36,359 nt of DNA from Thiomargarita sp. (lineage in GTDB: Bacteria > Pseudomonadota > Gammaproteobacteria > Beggiatoales > Beggiatoaceae). The notes under the pieces were generated by a model. That model did no database searches. It was not told the DNA's origin and worked only from the letters and a program-made list of their open reading frames with translations. The position numbers and the translations under genes were made by a program. Location of the stretch: assembly GCA_020726335.1 (NCBI GenBank), contig DYSU01000022.1, positions 1 through 36,359 on the forward strand, in the 5' to 3' direction. Of this stretch, positions 8,416 through 17,000 are shown one piece after another. Position 1 is the first letter of the stretch. The number at the start of each line of letters is the position of its first letter.

Positions 8416-10977
8416 CTACTTTACCACATATGGCAGTTGCCAACAATCGTTGGCATAGTCTTGAATGGTGCGGTCAGACGAAAACCAACCCATGTTGGCC
8501 ACGTTGATGATCGCTTTTTCTGTCCACTGGGCGGGGTTGGCAAACGTGTGGCTCACCGTTTGTTGGCATTGAATATAATCGGCAAAATCGGCCAGCAAAA
8601 AATATTCATCGCCTTGATCAAGCAAAGCCTTAAATAACGGCTGAAATAACGCAGGTTCTTGTTGGCAAAAATGATTGGAATTGAGTAAATCCAACACTTG
8701 GCGCAAATCAGGGTTTTGCAGATAATAATCCCATGGCTGATAATGACCGCGCAAAGTCTCTAACTGATTGTTTGTATTGCCAAAAATAAAAATATTGTCC
8801 TTGCCCACTTGGTCGCGGATTTCAATGTTTGCCCCATCCAGCGTGCCGATGGTCAGCGCACCATTTAAGGCCAGTTTCATGTTGCCCGTGCCGGAGGCTT
8901 CCATGCCGGCGGTGGAAATCTGCTCTGATAAATCGGCGGCGGGAATGATTTTGCAGGCAAGCGACACCCCATAATTGGGGATGAACAGCACTTTGAGTTT
9001 ATCGCCAATCAGCGGATCATGGTTGACGATATCGGCTACATTGTTGATTAATTTAATAATAAGCTTGGCACGATGATAAGCAGGCGCGGCTTTACCCGCA
9101 AAAATCACGGTGCGCGCCACGCTGTTTTCATGCGGATGTTGGCGAATTTTGTTATAACAATGAATCACATGCAACACATTGAGCCATTGGCGTTTGTATT
9201 CGTGAATGCGTTTGACTTGCACGTCAAACAAACTGTGGGGGTTTAAATTAATGCTTAACTGCAATTGGTGTTTGATATAGGCCAGCAACCGTTGTTTGTT
9301 GTGTTGTTTAACTTGTTGAAATTTTTTAATAAATTCAGAGTCTTTGGCCAATGGCTCGATTTGTTTCAGTTGGCTTAAGTCAGTCAGCCATCCATCGCCA
9401 ATGGTTTGCTTGAGCAATTGAGCCAAGGCAGGGTTGGCTTCATTCAGCCAGCGGCGCGGACTGATGCCATTGGTTTTATGGGTGATTTTGTCGGGATAAA
9501 ATTGGTGCAAATCGGCAAACGCTTGCGACTTCATCAAGTCGGTGTGCAATTTGGCCACACCGTTGACTTTGCGGCTGCCCACCACCGATAAATGCGCCAT
9601 GCGCACATGTTTATACGGCGTTTCACCGATGAGTGACAAGCGTATTTGTTTATCTAAATCATGTGGATAGCGATTTTCAACTTGCAACAACAAGCGTCGG
9701 TTGATTTCATAAATCAATTGCAAATGGCGCGGCAACAGCCGTTCAAACAAGGTTATCGGCCATGTTTCCAAGGCTTCGGGCAACAAGGTGTGGTTGGTAT
9801 AAGAAAAAATATGGCGGGTGATGTCCCACGCGCTGTCCCAGCTTTGGTTAAAATGATCAAGCAACAGGCGCATCATTTCAGGAATCGCCAAGGCAGGATG
9901 GGTGTCGTTGAGGTGAATCGCCACTTTGTCCACCAAATGACAGATGTCGCTGTAATAATCTTGGTGGCGGCGCAAAATGTCTTGAATGCTGGCGGATACA
10001 AAAAAATATTCTTGGCGAAAGCGCAATTCGCGGCCTTTTTCGGTGCTGTCGTCGGGATACAATACTTTGGATAAGTTTTCACTGCGGTTTTTATCCGCCA
10101 CCGCTTGCCAATATTCACCGTGATTGAAATGGCTTAATTCTAAGCCACGCGAGGATTTGGCCGCCCACAGTCGCAAAGTATTGACCACGTTATTTTGATA
10201 GCCGACCACAGGCATGTCATAGGCCATGGCCATCACATGCTGTTCACTTTGCCAATGGTAATGGCTGTGACCTTGGGCATTTTGATGAACGAGAACCGTG
10301 CCGCCAAATTTGATTTTGTATAAAAACTCAGCACGCGGCAATTCCCATGGATTGTTATAGCGCAACCAGTTGTCGGGTTGTTCCACTTGCCAACCTTGGT
10401 GTAAGCGTTGATAAAACATACCAAATTCATAATGAATCCCATAGCCATAACCTGCGATATCCAACGTCGCCATGGAATCCAAAAAACAAGCCGCCAACCG
10501 CCCCAAACCACCGTTGCCCAAAGCGGGGTCATTTTCCATGCGTTCAATGATTTTTTCCGCATTTAAACCCAAGTCAGTCAACACCTCGACGCACACATCA
10601 TACGCATTTAAATTCAATAAGTTATTGCTGAGCAACCGCCCAGTTAAAAATTCCAGCGACAAATAATAAACCCGTTTGCGTTGCTGTTGGCTGTTGCGTT
10701 TAATGGTTTCTACCCAACGTTCAGCAATGCGGTCACGAATGGCATGGGACAATATTTCATACCAATCACGATGGGTCACTTGTTCCAACGATTTAACCAG
10801 CGTATGCCCCAAATGTGCGGCCATACTTTGTTTGATGGCCTCTTTATCCAGCTTTGAACAAGGGTACTTCAATTCACCATTGCCGCTGGTTTCAGCAATC
10901 AAAGGTTCGTTGGTAACACACTGATAATTCAGTTTAATTTTGCCATTTTGTTTTAACATGTCGGTCTCTTTAGCCAT
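8416..10977 (-). CDS. glgP: Glycogen/maltodextrin phosphorylase
   Basis: Glycogen phosphorylase releases glucose-1-phosphate from alpha-1,4-glucans using pyridoxal phosphate. The 853-residue product has the PLP-site motif EASGTGNMKLALNGALTIG with the Schiff-base lysine at residue 701. It also has N-terminal signatures RVYYLSLEFLTGR, NDPALGNGGLGRLAACFLDS and YEFGMF, plus HLNDTHPALAIPEMMR. It is ~40 residues longer than the E. coli enzyme, mostly from an unconserved N-terminal extension. The ATG at 10977 follows the ftsB stop with no spacer. An internal ATG at 10959 has a better Shine-Dalgarno (AAAGAGA) and is a real alternative. No other glycogen gene is in the window, so the linkage to ftsB is positional. 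Confidence 0.97.
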   Translation of the reverse strand: MAKETDMLKQNGKIKLNYQCVTNEPLIAETSGNGELKYPCSKLDKEAIKQSMAAHLGHTLVKSLEQVTHRDWYEILSHAIRDRIAERWVETIKRNSQQQRKRVYYLSLEFLTGRLLSNNLLNLNAYDVCVEVLTDLGLNAEKIIERMENDPALGNGGLGRLAACFLDSMATLDIAGYGYGIHYEFGMFYQRLHQGWQVEQPDNWLRYNNPWELPRAEFLYKIKFGGTVLVHQNAQGHSHYHWQSEQHVMAMAYDMPVVGYQNNVVNTLRLWAAKSSRGLELSHFNHGEYWQAVADKNRSENLSKVLYPDDSTEKGRELRFRQEYFFVSASIQDILRRHQDYYSDICHLVDKVAIHLNDTHPALAIPEMMRLLLDHFNQSWDSAWDITRHIFSYTNHTLLPEALETWPITLFERLLPRHLQLIYEINRRLLLQVENRYPHDLDKQIRLSLIGETPYKHVRMAHLSVVGSRKVNGVAKLHTDLMKSQAFADLHQFYPDKITHKTNGISPRRWLNEANPALAQLLKQTIGDGWLTDLSQLKQIEPLAKDSEFIKKFQQVKQHNKQRLLAYIKHQLQLSINLNPHSLFDVQVKRIHEYKRQWLNVLHVIHCYNKIRQHPHENSVARTVIFAGKAAPAYHRAKLIIKLINNVADIVNHDPLIGDKLKVLFIPNYGVSLACKIIPAADLSEQISTAGMEASGTGNMKLALNGALTIGTLDGANIEIRDQVGKDNIFIFGNTNNQLETLRGHYQPWDYYLQNPDLRQVLDLLNSNHFCQQEPALFQPLFKALLDQGDEYFLLADFADYIQCQQTVSHTFANPAQWTEKAIINVANMGWFSSDRTIQDYANDCWQLPYVVK

Positions 10978-11253
10978 TCACTGTGCCATCTGAAAAAAAG
11001 TTTCACCTTGTTTGATCATACCCAAATCACGCCGTGCATAGGCTTCGAGCCATTCATCACCTGTTTTTAAATTTTCCACTTCAGCGGACAAGACCTCATT
11101 GCGATTTTCCAGTGTGGCATTGTGTTCGCTTTGTTCAATCAAATGCTGTTGCAATTGATTAAACGCCCGCAAACCGTTGTCACCATACCACAACTGATAT
11201 TGCAAAAAAATCAACCACAACAAACCGATGATATTGATCCATTTCAATAACAT
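10978..11253 (-). CDS. ftsB: Cell division protein FtsB (DivIC-like)
   Basis: FtsB is a small bitopic component of the divisome that forms a complex with FtsL and FtsQ and helps activate septal peptidoglycan synthesis. The 91-residue product has an N-terminal membrane helix (about residues 3-20) followed by a coiled coil rich in Asn, Gln and Glu. The family ending E-YAR-DLGMIK-GE-F is present. The ATG at 11253 is chosen because AGAGG lies about five bases upstream; the in-frame GTG at 11259 is too close to that site. The TGA is immediately followed by the ATG of glgP. Confidence 0.93.
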   Translation of the reverse strand: MLLKWINIIGLLWLIFLQYQLWYGDNGLRAFNQLQQHLIEQSEHNATLENRNEVLSAEVENLKTGDEWLEAYARRDLGMIKQGETFFQMAQ

Positions 11254-11405
11254 GGCCACCTCTTAAAAAAGTTAATATTTTCAATGTGTTATTATTATCT
11301 TGGCCGTTTGTCTGAAATAAGCCGCCGTTGGTCGGTTAATGAATGACAAACTTTGATCGATTGGCTACATTTTAATCGAAAATAAACTTTTTTATGGATT
11401 ATTCA
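11254..11405. promoter_or_regulatory. Divergent control region between ftsB and the minor-pilin operon
   Basis: This ~150-base, AT-rich segment must hold the start signals for ftsB leftward and for the minor-pilin genes rightward. Rightward, TTTTAATC and AAATAAAC near 11370-11388 are possible -10-like elements, but no well-spaced -35 partner was found. No GG-N10-GC sigma-54 signature was seen, although such promoters drive some pilin genes. No RNA gene was recognised. Confidence 0.4.
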
Positions 11406-12008
11406 ATGAACAAACAATGCGGGTTTACTTTTATTGAATTGCTGGTGACGTTGGCGGTGGCCGCGATTTTAGCCACCATCGGCATTCCTAACATTATGGA
11501 ATTATTGCAAAATAACCGCATCACCAACACAACCAATGATTTTTTATCTGCGGTCAATTATGCACGCGGTGAAGCGATTACTGTGCGCGATAACATCAAT
11601 ATCACGCCGATTGATGACAGTGACAGCCAGAATGAATGGGCCAAAGGCTGGATTGTGTGGCGCGACCAAGCCGCCAACACCGCCGCCGCCACCAATGGCA
11701 ATAATCAATATGACAACGCCGCCGATCCCAATGATGATGAGACTTTACGGGTGTTTTCAGGCGATGGCATTGTGGTTTTTAATGGCCCCGATACATTGGA
11801 TGCCCAACGCACCACAGCCGTCACCGACACCAACACCTTGAGCTTTAATGCCGATGGCATGTTGAACAGCACGGCAGCGACAGCGGTTTTTTCAGTGTGC
11901 GATGAGCGCGACAATGAAGCGATCACAGAAATCACCTTGCATCGCACAGGCAGAGCGGTGGCGCGTAAAATTTATTTTGGTCAAGCGAGGTATAGAGCAT
12001 GTCCTTAA
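11406..12008 (+). CDS. GspH/FimT-family type IV minor pilin
   Basis: The product is a class III signal-bearing prepilin: MNKQCG followed by FTFIELLVTLAVAAILATIGIP. The cleavage site is Gly-Phe, and the conserved glutamate is at mature position +5. The C-terminal part is a globular pseudopilin domain of the GspH/FimT type. The ATG at 11406 is preferred because GGAT lies about seven bases upstream and it gives the usual short leader; an in-frame ATG at 11394 is possible. It is the first gene of the fimT-pilV-pilW-pilX-pilY1 cluster. Minor pilins form the initiating tip complex with PilY1 at the inner membrane. FimT and FimU are hard to separate without alignment, so no symbol is assigned. Confidence 0.9.
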   Translation: MNKQCGFTFIELLVTLAVAAILATIGIPNIMELLQNNRITNTTNDFLSAVNYARGEAITVRDNINITPIDDSDSQNEWAKGWIVWRDQAANTAAATNGNNQYDNAADPNDDETLRVFSGDGIVVFNGPDTLDAQRTTAVTDTNTLSFNADGMLNSTAATAVFSVCDERDNEAITEITLHRTGRAVARKIYFGQARYRACP

Positions 12009-12571
12009 GCAAGCGTCGTCAATCATCAGGTTTCAGTTTACTGGAAATGATGATCACCTTGGTGGTGTTGTCGGTCGGATTGCTCGGCATTGCCGCACTG
12101 CAAACCCGTGGCCAACAATTTACCCACGCCGCCTATATCCGAACCCAAGCGGCTATTTTAGGTTATGACATCATGGAACGGATACGCATCAATGCCAACT
12201 TTGCAGTCAATGATTTGCCGCCGGCAGGCACAACCCCCAGCGATGGCGATGGTTATGTCGCCAGCCGAAAAGCAGGCACTGCCCCCAATCCCGATTGCGA
12301 TACGGCCAGTTGTACCCCCGCGCAATTGTGTGATTATGATTTATGGCAATGGTATACCCAAGTAGAAGAAAAATTGCCCATGCCGATTGAAGAAAGCGGC
12401 GGGCAAGTGCGCTTAAGTTCCATCACCGCTGAAGACAGGGCGAGCACAAGTTGTCCACGGGCGCATTACACCCTTCATTTGCGTTGGTATCAAAAAGACA
12501 ATGAAACACTCGATGCCAGCAATAACGTGGTGGAACGAGATAAAACCATTGATATGGAGTTGTGTTTATGA
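11999..12571 (+). CDS. pilV: Type IV pilus minor pilin PilV
   Basis: The 190-residue product has the prepilin motif SSG followed by FSLLEMMITLVVLSVGLLGIA, matching the PilV family, where VLSVGLLG and AALQ are typical. Several cysteines in the globular part (CDTASCTPAQLC) may form disulfides. Its start overlaps the end of the preceding pilin gene by ten bases, and its stop overlaps the pilW start as ATGA. It is expected to be processed by PilD and to join the tip-initiation complex. Confidence 0.93.
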   Translation: MSLSKRRQSSGFSLLEMMITLVVLSVGLLGIAALQTRGQQFTHAAYIRTQAAILGYDIMERIRINANFAVNDLPPAGTTPSDGDGYVASRKAGTAPNPDCDTASCTPAQLCDYDLWQWYTQVEEKLPMPIEESGGQVRLSSITAEDRASTSCPRAHYTLHLRWYQKDNETLDASNNVVERDKTIDMELCL

Positions 12572-13524
12572 ACCGCATAGCCAAAAACCGAGGGTTTTCT
12601 TTGGTTGAATTGATGGTTGCCATGGTCATCAGCTTGTTTTTATTGGCTGGGGTGTTGAGCATCATGATCAACAGCAAAAAAACCTATAATACTCAATCAG
12701 ATGTGAACCGTTTACAAGAAAATGCGCGCTATGCGCTGGAATTTATGGCGCGTGACATTCGCATGAACGGCTATTTCGGTTGTAGCGGCAACATACCTGA
12801 GCCACCGGCTGATTACACGCTACAGGCCACGAACGGTGCCAATGGCGCATCGGACAGCCTTCGCATTTCGTCGGTGGATACCGTCGCTGACCATTGGATT
12901 GTGCGCCAAACCGTTGCGAATGCAACCCCGTTGACCAATGGCCGCACCACATTCACCAACATCAATTTGGCAGGCCATCTGGCCACGGGCGACAGCGTGA
13001 TTGTGTCCGATTGTTTGGGTTTGGAAGTGCATACCCGTGTCACAGTCAACGGCACAACCCTGACCTTAAACGAAGGCTTAAGCCGCGATTTTGACAATGG
13101 CACCCAAACCGCCGCCGCTGAAATGCGCCGTTTGGTGAGCTATACCTATCGGATTTCTGGGCTGGATGAAGCGGGTAATGAAGATGGATCAGCCAATCCT
13201 TTTGTTCGTGCCTTGTTTAGAGGCAACGAAGTGGTGGTTGAAGGGGTGGAAAACATGCAGTTGCGCTATGGGATTGATACCGACACCCCTGAAGATTTGA
13301 TCCCCAATCGCTATGTGACAGCTAATAATATCAATAACTTACCTGTGAACAGCCTCAGAATAACCTTGTTGATGACCACCATCGAACAACGTCCTGATGT
13401 GGATTTAAACACGGACACTTTTGTGTTAGACCCCGACGACCACGGCACGACCGCGTTTGACCCCGTAGACGACCACCGTCGCCGCCGTGTTTTTAGTATG
13501 ACCGTTCAACCCCGTAATGGCTGA
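12568..13524 (+). CDS. pilW: Type IV pilus minor pilin PilW
   Basis: The prepilin leader MNRIAKNRG precedes FSLVELMVAMVISLFLLAGVLSI, followed by NSKKTYNTQSDVNRLQENARYALEFM. The latter is close to the PilW consensus, in which QENARYAL is diagnostic. The ATG at 12568 has GGAG about eight bases upstream and overlaps the pilV stop in an ATGA arrangement; a GTG six bases earlier is less likely. At ~318 residues it has normal PilW length. It should bridge the other minor pilins to PilY1 at the pilus tip. Confidence 0.94.
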   Translation: MNRIAKNRGFSLVELMVAMVISLFLLAGVLSIMINSKKTYNTQSDVNRLQENARYALEFMARDIRMNGYFGCSGNIPEPPADYTLQATNGANGASDSLRISSVDTVADHWIVRQTVANATPLTNGRTTFTNINLAGHLATGDSVIVSDCLGLEVHTRVTVNGTTLTLNEGLSRDFDNGTQTAAAEMRRLVSYTYRISGLDEAGNEDGSANPFVRALFRGNEVVVEGVENMQLRYGIDTDTPEDLIPNRYVTANNINNLPVNSLRITLLMTTIEQRPDVDLNTDTFVLDPDDHGTTAFDPVDDHRRRRVFSMTVQPRNG

Positions 13525-13532
13525 GGATAATG

Positions 13533-14036
13533 ATGAAACAACAAACACAAACAGGCTCGGTTTTGGTGGTGGCGTTGATTTTTTTAATCGTGTTGACCTT
13601 GTTGGGTCTCAATGCCATCAATTCCACCGTGGTAGAAAGCAAACTGGCCACCAACAACCAAGCGCGGATTGAGGCTTTTCAAATGGCGGAAGCGGGTTTA
13701 TTGAGCTATTCCAATTTGGTCAATAACCAAGAAATCTATCAACAATTAAAAGCCAACGGCACCATTGATGAAAACAGCACCTTAATGAATGGCGACACCA
13801 TCATCATGCCAGTGACCATCAATGGCCAAGCGTTGACCGACGACAGCAGTTCAGAAATTATTTATAAAGGCGATTTTACGCCCGCCCGTTCTTCTGACCT
13901 CAGCCAAGTGTTCAGCTCTAATTTATTCAATATCACCTATTTTGAAGTGTTATCGACAGGGCGCAATCAACCTGATGGCGTTGTGCGCACGGTAAGGATT
14001 CGCAATGCGGTGTTGCAAACCACGTTGCGACAATAA
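13533..14036 (+). CDS. pilX: Type IV pilus assembly protein PilX
   Basis: The product starts with a short basic leader containing QTGSVLVVALIFLIVLTLLGL, the PilX-type signature in which the usual Phe at +1 is replaced by Ser-Val. The conserved MAEAGL segment follows the helix. GAGG at 13523-13526 lies six bases from the ATG at 13533; an in-frame ATG at 13530 sits only three bases from it. The ~167-residue length matches the family. PilX completes the minor-pilin set that supports PilY1 presentation. Confidence 0.9.
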   Translation: MKQQTQTGSVLVVALIFLIVLTLLGLNAINSTVVESKLATNNQARIEAFQMAEAGLLSYSNLVNNQEIYQQLKANGTIDENSTLMNGDTIIMPVTINGQALTDDSSSEIIYKGDFTPARSSDLSQVFSSNLFNITYFEVLSTGRNQPDGVVRTVRIRNAVLQTTLRQ

Positions 14037-14048
14037 AAGGAAAATACC

Positions 14049-17000
14049 ATGATTATTTATTCATACAGGCGTTGTATTATGAAACCGTTGATTATGTTGA
14101 TGTTATCTTGTTTTTTAACGTTGATAACAGGCTGGGCAATACCCAGTGTTGCCGATGATGTGGAACTGTATTACCACTTGGGTGAAGCCGACAGTGACAC
14201 CAAACCCAATATTTTGTTCATTCTCGACCGCTCAGGCAGTATGGGTGAGCTTGATGGCACGGGTGAAACCCGTTTTGTGCGGCTCAAAACCGCATTGAAA
14301 GGTTTATTGTCATCACCCGAGCTGACCGATGTCAATGTCGGTTTGATGAGTTTTACGGGGGTAAATAATGCTGCGCCTACACCTGATTTACCCAATGCAG
14401 GGGTTCATTATCCTGTCTCCTATATTGATGATTTTGTTGACAGAACCATCAAAGCCACCACCGTGGCCAAACCTGCCCAAGCCAGCGATGATGCCGAAGA
14501 AGGCACCACCGGCCATCAAATGACCTTGCATGACGATACTGTGGATTTAACCACGGTGGCCAACGCAGGGCAATTGTTTGAATTGGTGACCCGCCAAATT
14601 GCCGCAGGTGAATATGATGTGGAAGAAAAGCTCGATAACGGCAGTTTGGTCCATAATGATGATTTGGAATTTTACAAAGACGGTTCGGTATCCCAACGCA
14701 TTGGTTTGCGCTTTACCGATATACCGATTGCCAAAGATGCCACCATTTTGGATGCACGCTTGATTTTTATGGCGGATAGGACCGACAATGGGATAAATCT
14801 TAACTTGACGATTGTAGGCGAAAAATCAGCCACGGCCAATGCTTTTGGCACCGCCTCTTATACCTTAAGAGACCGCCCAAAAACCACCGCCAGCGTGGAT
14901 TGGAGCACTTATGTGGCAACAGATTCAGCCAATTATTTAACAGCTTGGACTGAAAACAAGACCTACCGTTCACCCAATTTAACCAGCGTCGTGCAAGAAA
15001 TTGTCAACCAAACAGATTGGGCAACCAACAATGCCATGGCTTTTTATGTCACAGGCACAAGCACAGGCAGCCCACTCAGAAGAGCCAAAACATATGAAGA
15101 TAAGCCTGCTAAATCCGCTATTTTAGAAATTAAAGTGGCCTCGGCCAATCAAGATGCCAATCAATGGGTTGGGGTTCGGTTTGTCAATGTCGAAGTGCCA
15201 CAAGGGGCGATCATTACCCACGCACGGCTGGACTTTGTCAGCAATGCCAACACCACAGGCAACACCAGCTTAACCATTAAAGCGGAAAAAGTGGCCGATT
15301 CATCCACTTTTGGTGTCGCTGATGGCAACATTTCTGATCGGTTAAGCCAAGCAACCACAGCGTCGGCAACGTGGGGCATCACCAGCGCGTGGCAACAAAA
15401 TGACATTTATTCATCGCCCGCCGACAGCGGTTTGGTGGCGGTTGTCCAAGAAGTGGTCAATCAAGGTGCTTGGTGTGGCGGCAACGCCATGTCATTCATC
15501 CTTTCGGCGGCAGATGGTTCATTGCCCCGCAATGCGGTGTCTTTTGACCAAAATCCTGATTCAGCACCGCAACTGCACATTGAATTTGACCCTACTACCG
15601 TGGCGGCAGATGCGTGTTCACATGAAACCTATATGCAACAAATCAACAGCAGCGCGAATGATGTGGAAGAAAATGCAGGCACCATGTCAACCACCAGCAC
15701 TGATTTGGAATTCATGGTTGATGGCAGCAATAGACAACGCATCGGCCTGCGTTTTATCGATATTCCCATCAGGGCGGGGGTGCAAGTTTTGGATGCCCGC
15801 TTAATTTTTACCGCCAAAGACAATCAAAGTGTCAATACCTTAAATGGGGAATCATTGGCTTTAACCATTCAAGGAGAAAAAAACGCATCGCCAGATATTT
15901 TTTCAAGCAATAACAATACCTTGCGAGATGTACCCAAAACCACTGCATCAGTTGTTTGGAGTACAACCGTTTCCGAAGACGATGATCATTATCTGACCGC
16001 ATGGCAACAAGGAAAAACCTATGTTTCACCCGATTTAAGTGCTGTGGTTCAAGAGCTGATTGACCAAGCAGGTTGGCTTGCCTATAACAACATGGCGTTT
16101 GTCATTTCAGGGACAGGCGGTTTGCGCCGTGCGTCCACCTTTAATCACGCCGCTTATGAAGCCCCTGTGTTGCAGATAAAAATCAACAGCAAGCTGGGCG
16201 ATGGCCTAACCGCAGGGTATGGCAAAACGGTGCGCCGACATTTGATTAATTTGGTGGAAGAAATGGTGATTGACAGTTACACGCCGTTGGTACCCGCCAT
16301 TTATGAGGCCGCGCAATATTTTATAGGCGGTTCAGTGCGTTATGGTAAAACCCGCAACAATATCAGTAGACAAATTGCCAGCCATGATTTAAGCCACACC
16401 AGCACCAACGACATCCCCGTAGGCTGTGCTGACAGCAACAGCTATTCCAGTGCCTGTGCGGGTGAACAGGTCAACATGCCCGCCACCTATATTCAACCGC
16501 CTTTAAGCGTGTGCCAACCCAATTTTATTGTGTTCTTAACCGACGGTGAACCCACGATAACCGACAATAATTTATTGACGGATGTTCCTACCATGGCGGG
16601 TACAGCGGCGTGTCAAAACAAAAATTCCAATAACACACACACATTTACCGCCAATGAAAAATGCGGGGTGGATGTGGTTAAGTTTTTGTATGAAAACGAT
16701 TTAAGTGTGGGTGATGCGGGTTTGGCGGGCTTGCAAAATGTCAAAACCTACACTATTGGCTTTAATTTGGGCAATAACACCGCCGCCGTTAATTATTTAA
16801 ACGAATGGGCGAAAGCGGGGGGAACGCAAATGATGTACCCTGCCAATACTGCCGATGAATTGTTGTCAGTCTTCAAACAAATTTTGGTCAGCATCAAAAC
16901 CGACACCACCTCATTTGCATCGCCCAGTTTGAGCATCAATGCGTTTTCGCGCCAAGAGCATGATAACGAAGTCTATATGTCTTTCTTCAAACCCGAAGCC

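Noticed and set aside
8393-8446. Upstream in-frame start for the MidA-type methyltransferase
   Set aside because: It would overlap the end of glgP and adds a segment unlike the family N-terminus; the ATG at 8392 fits better.
14616-16194. The repeated segments of pilY1 as a CRISPR-like or mobile repeat
   Set aside because: The repeats are long, in frame and diverged at DNA level while conserved as protein, which fits duplicated domains.
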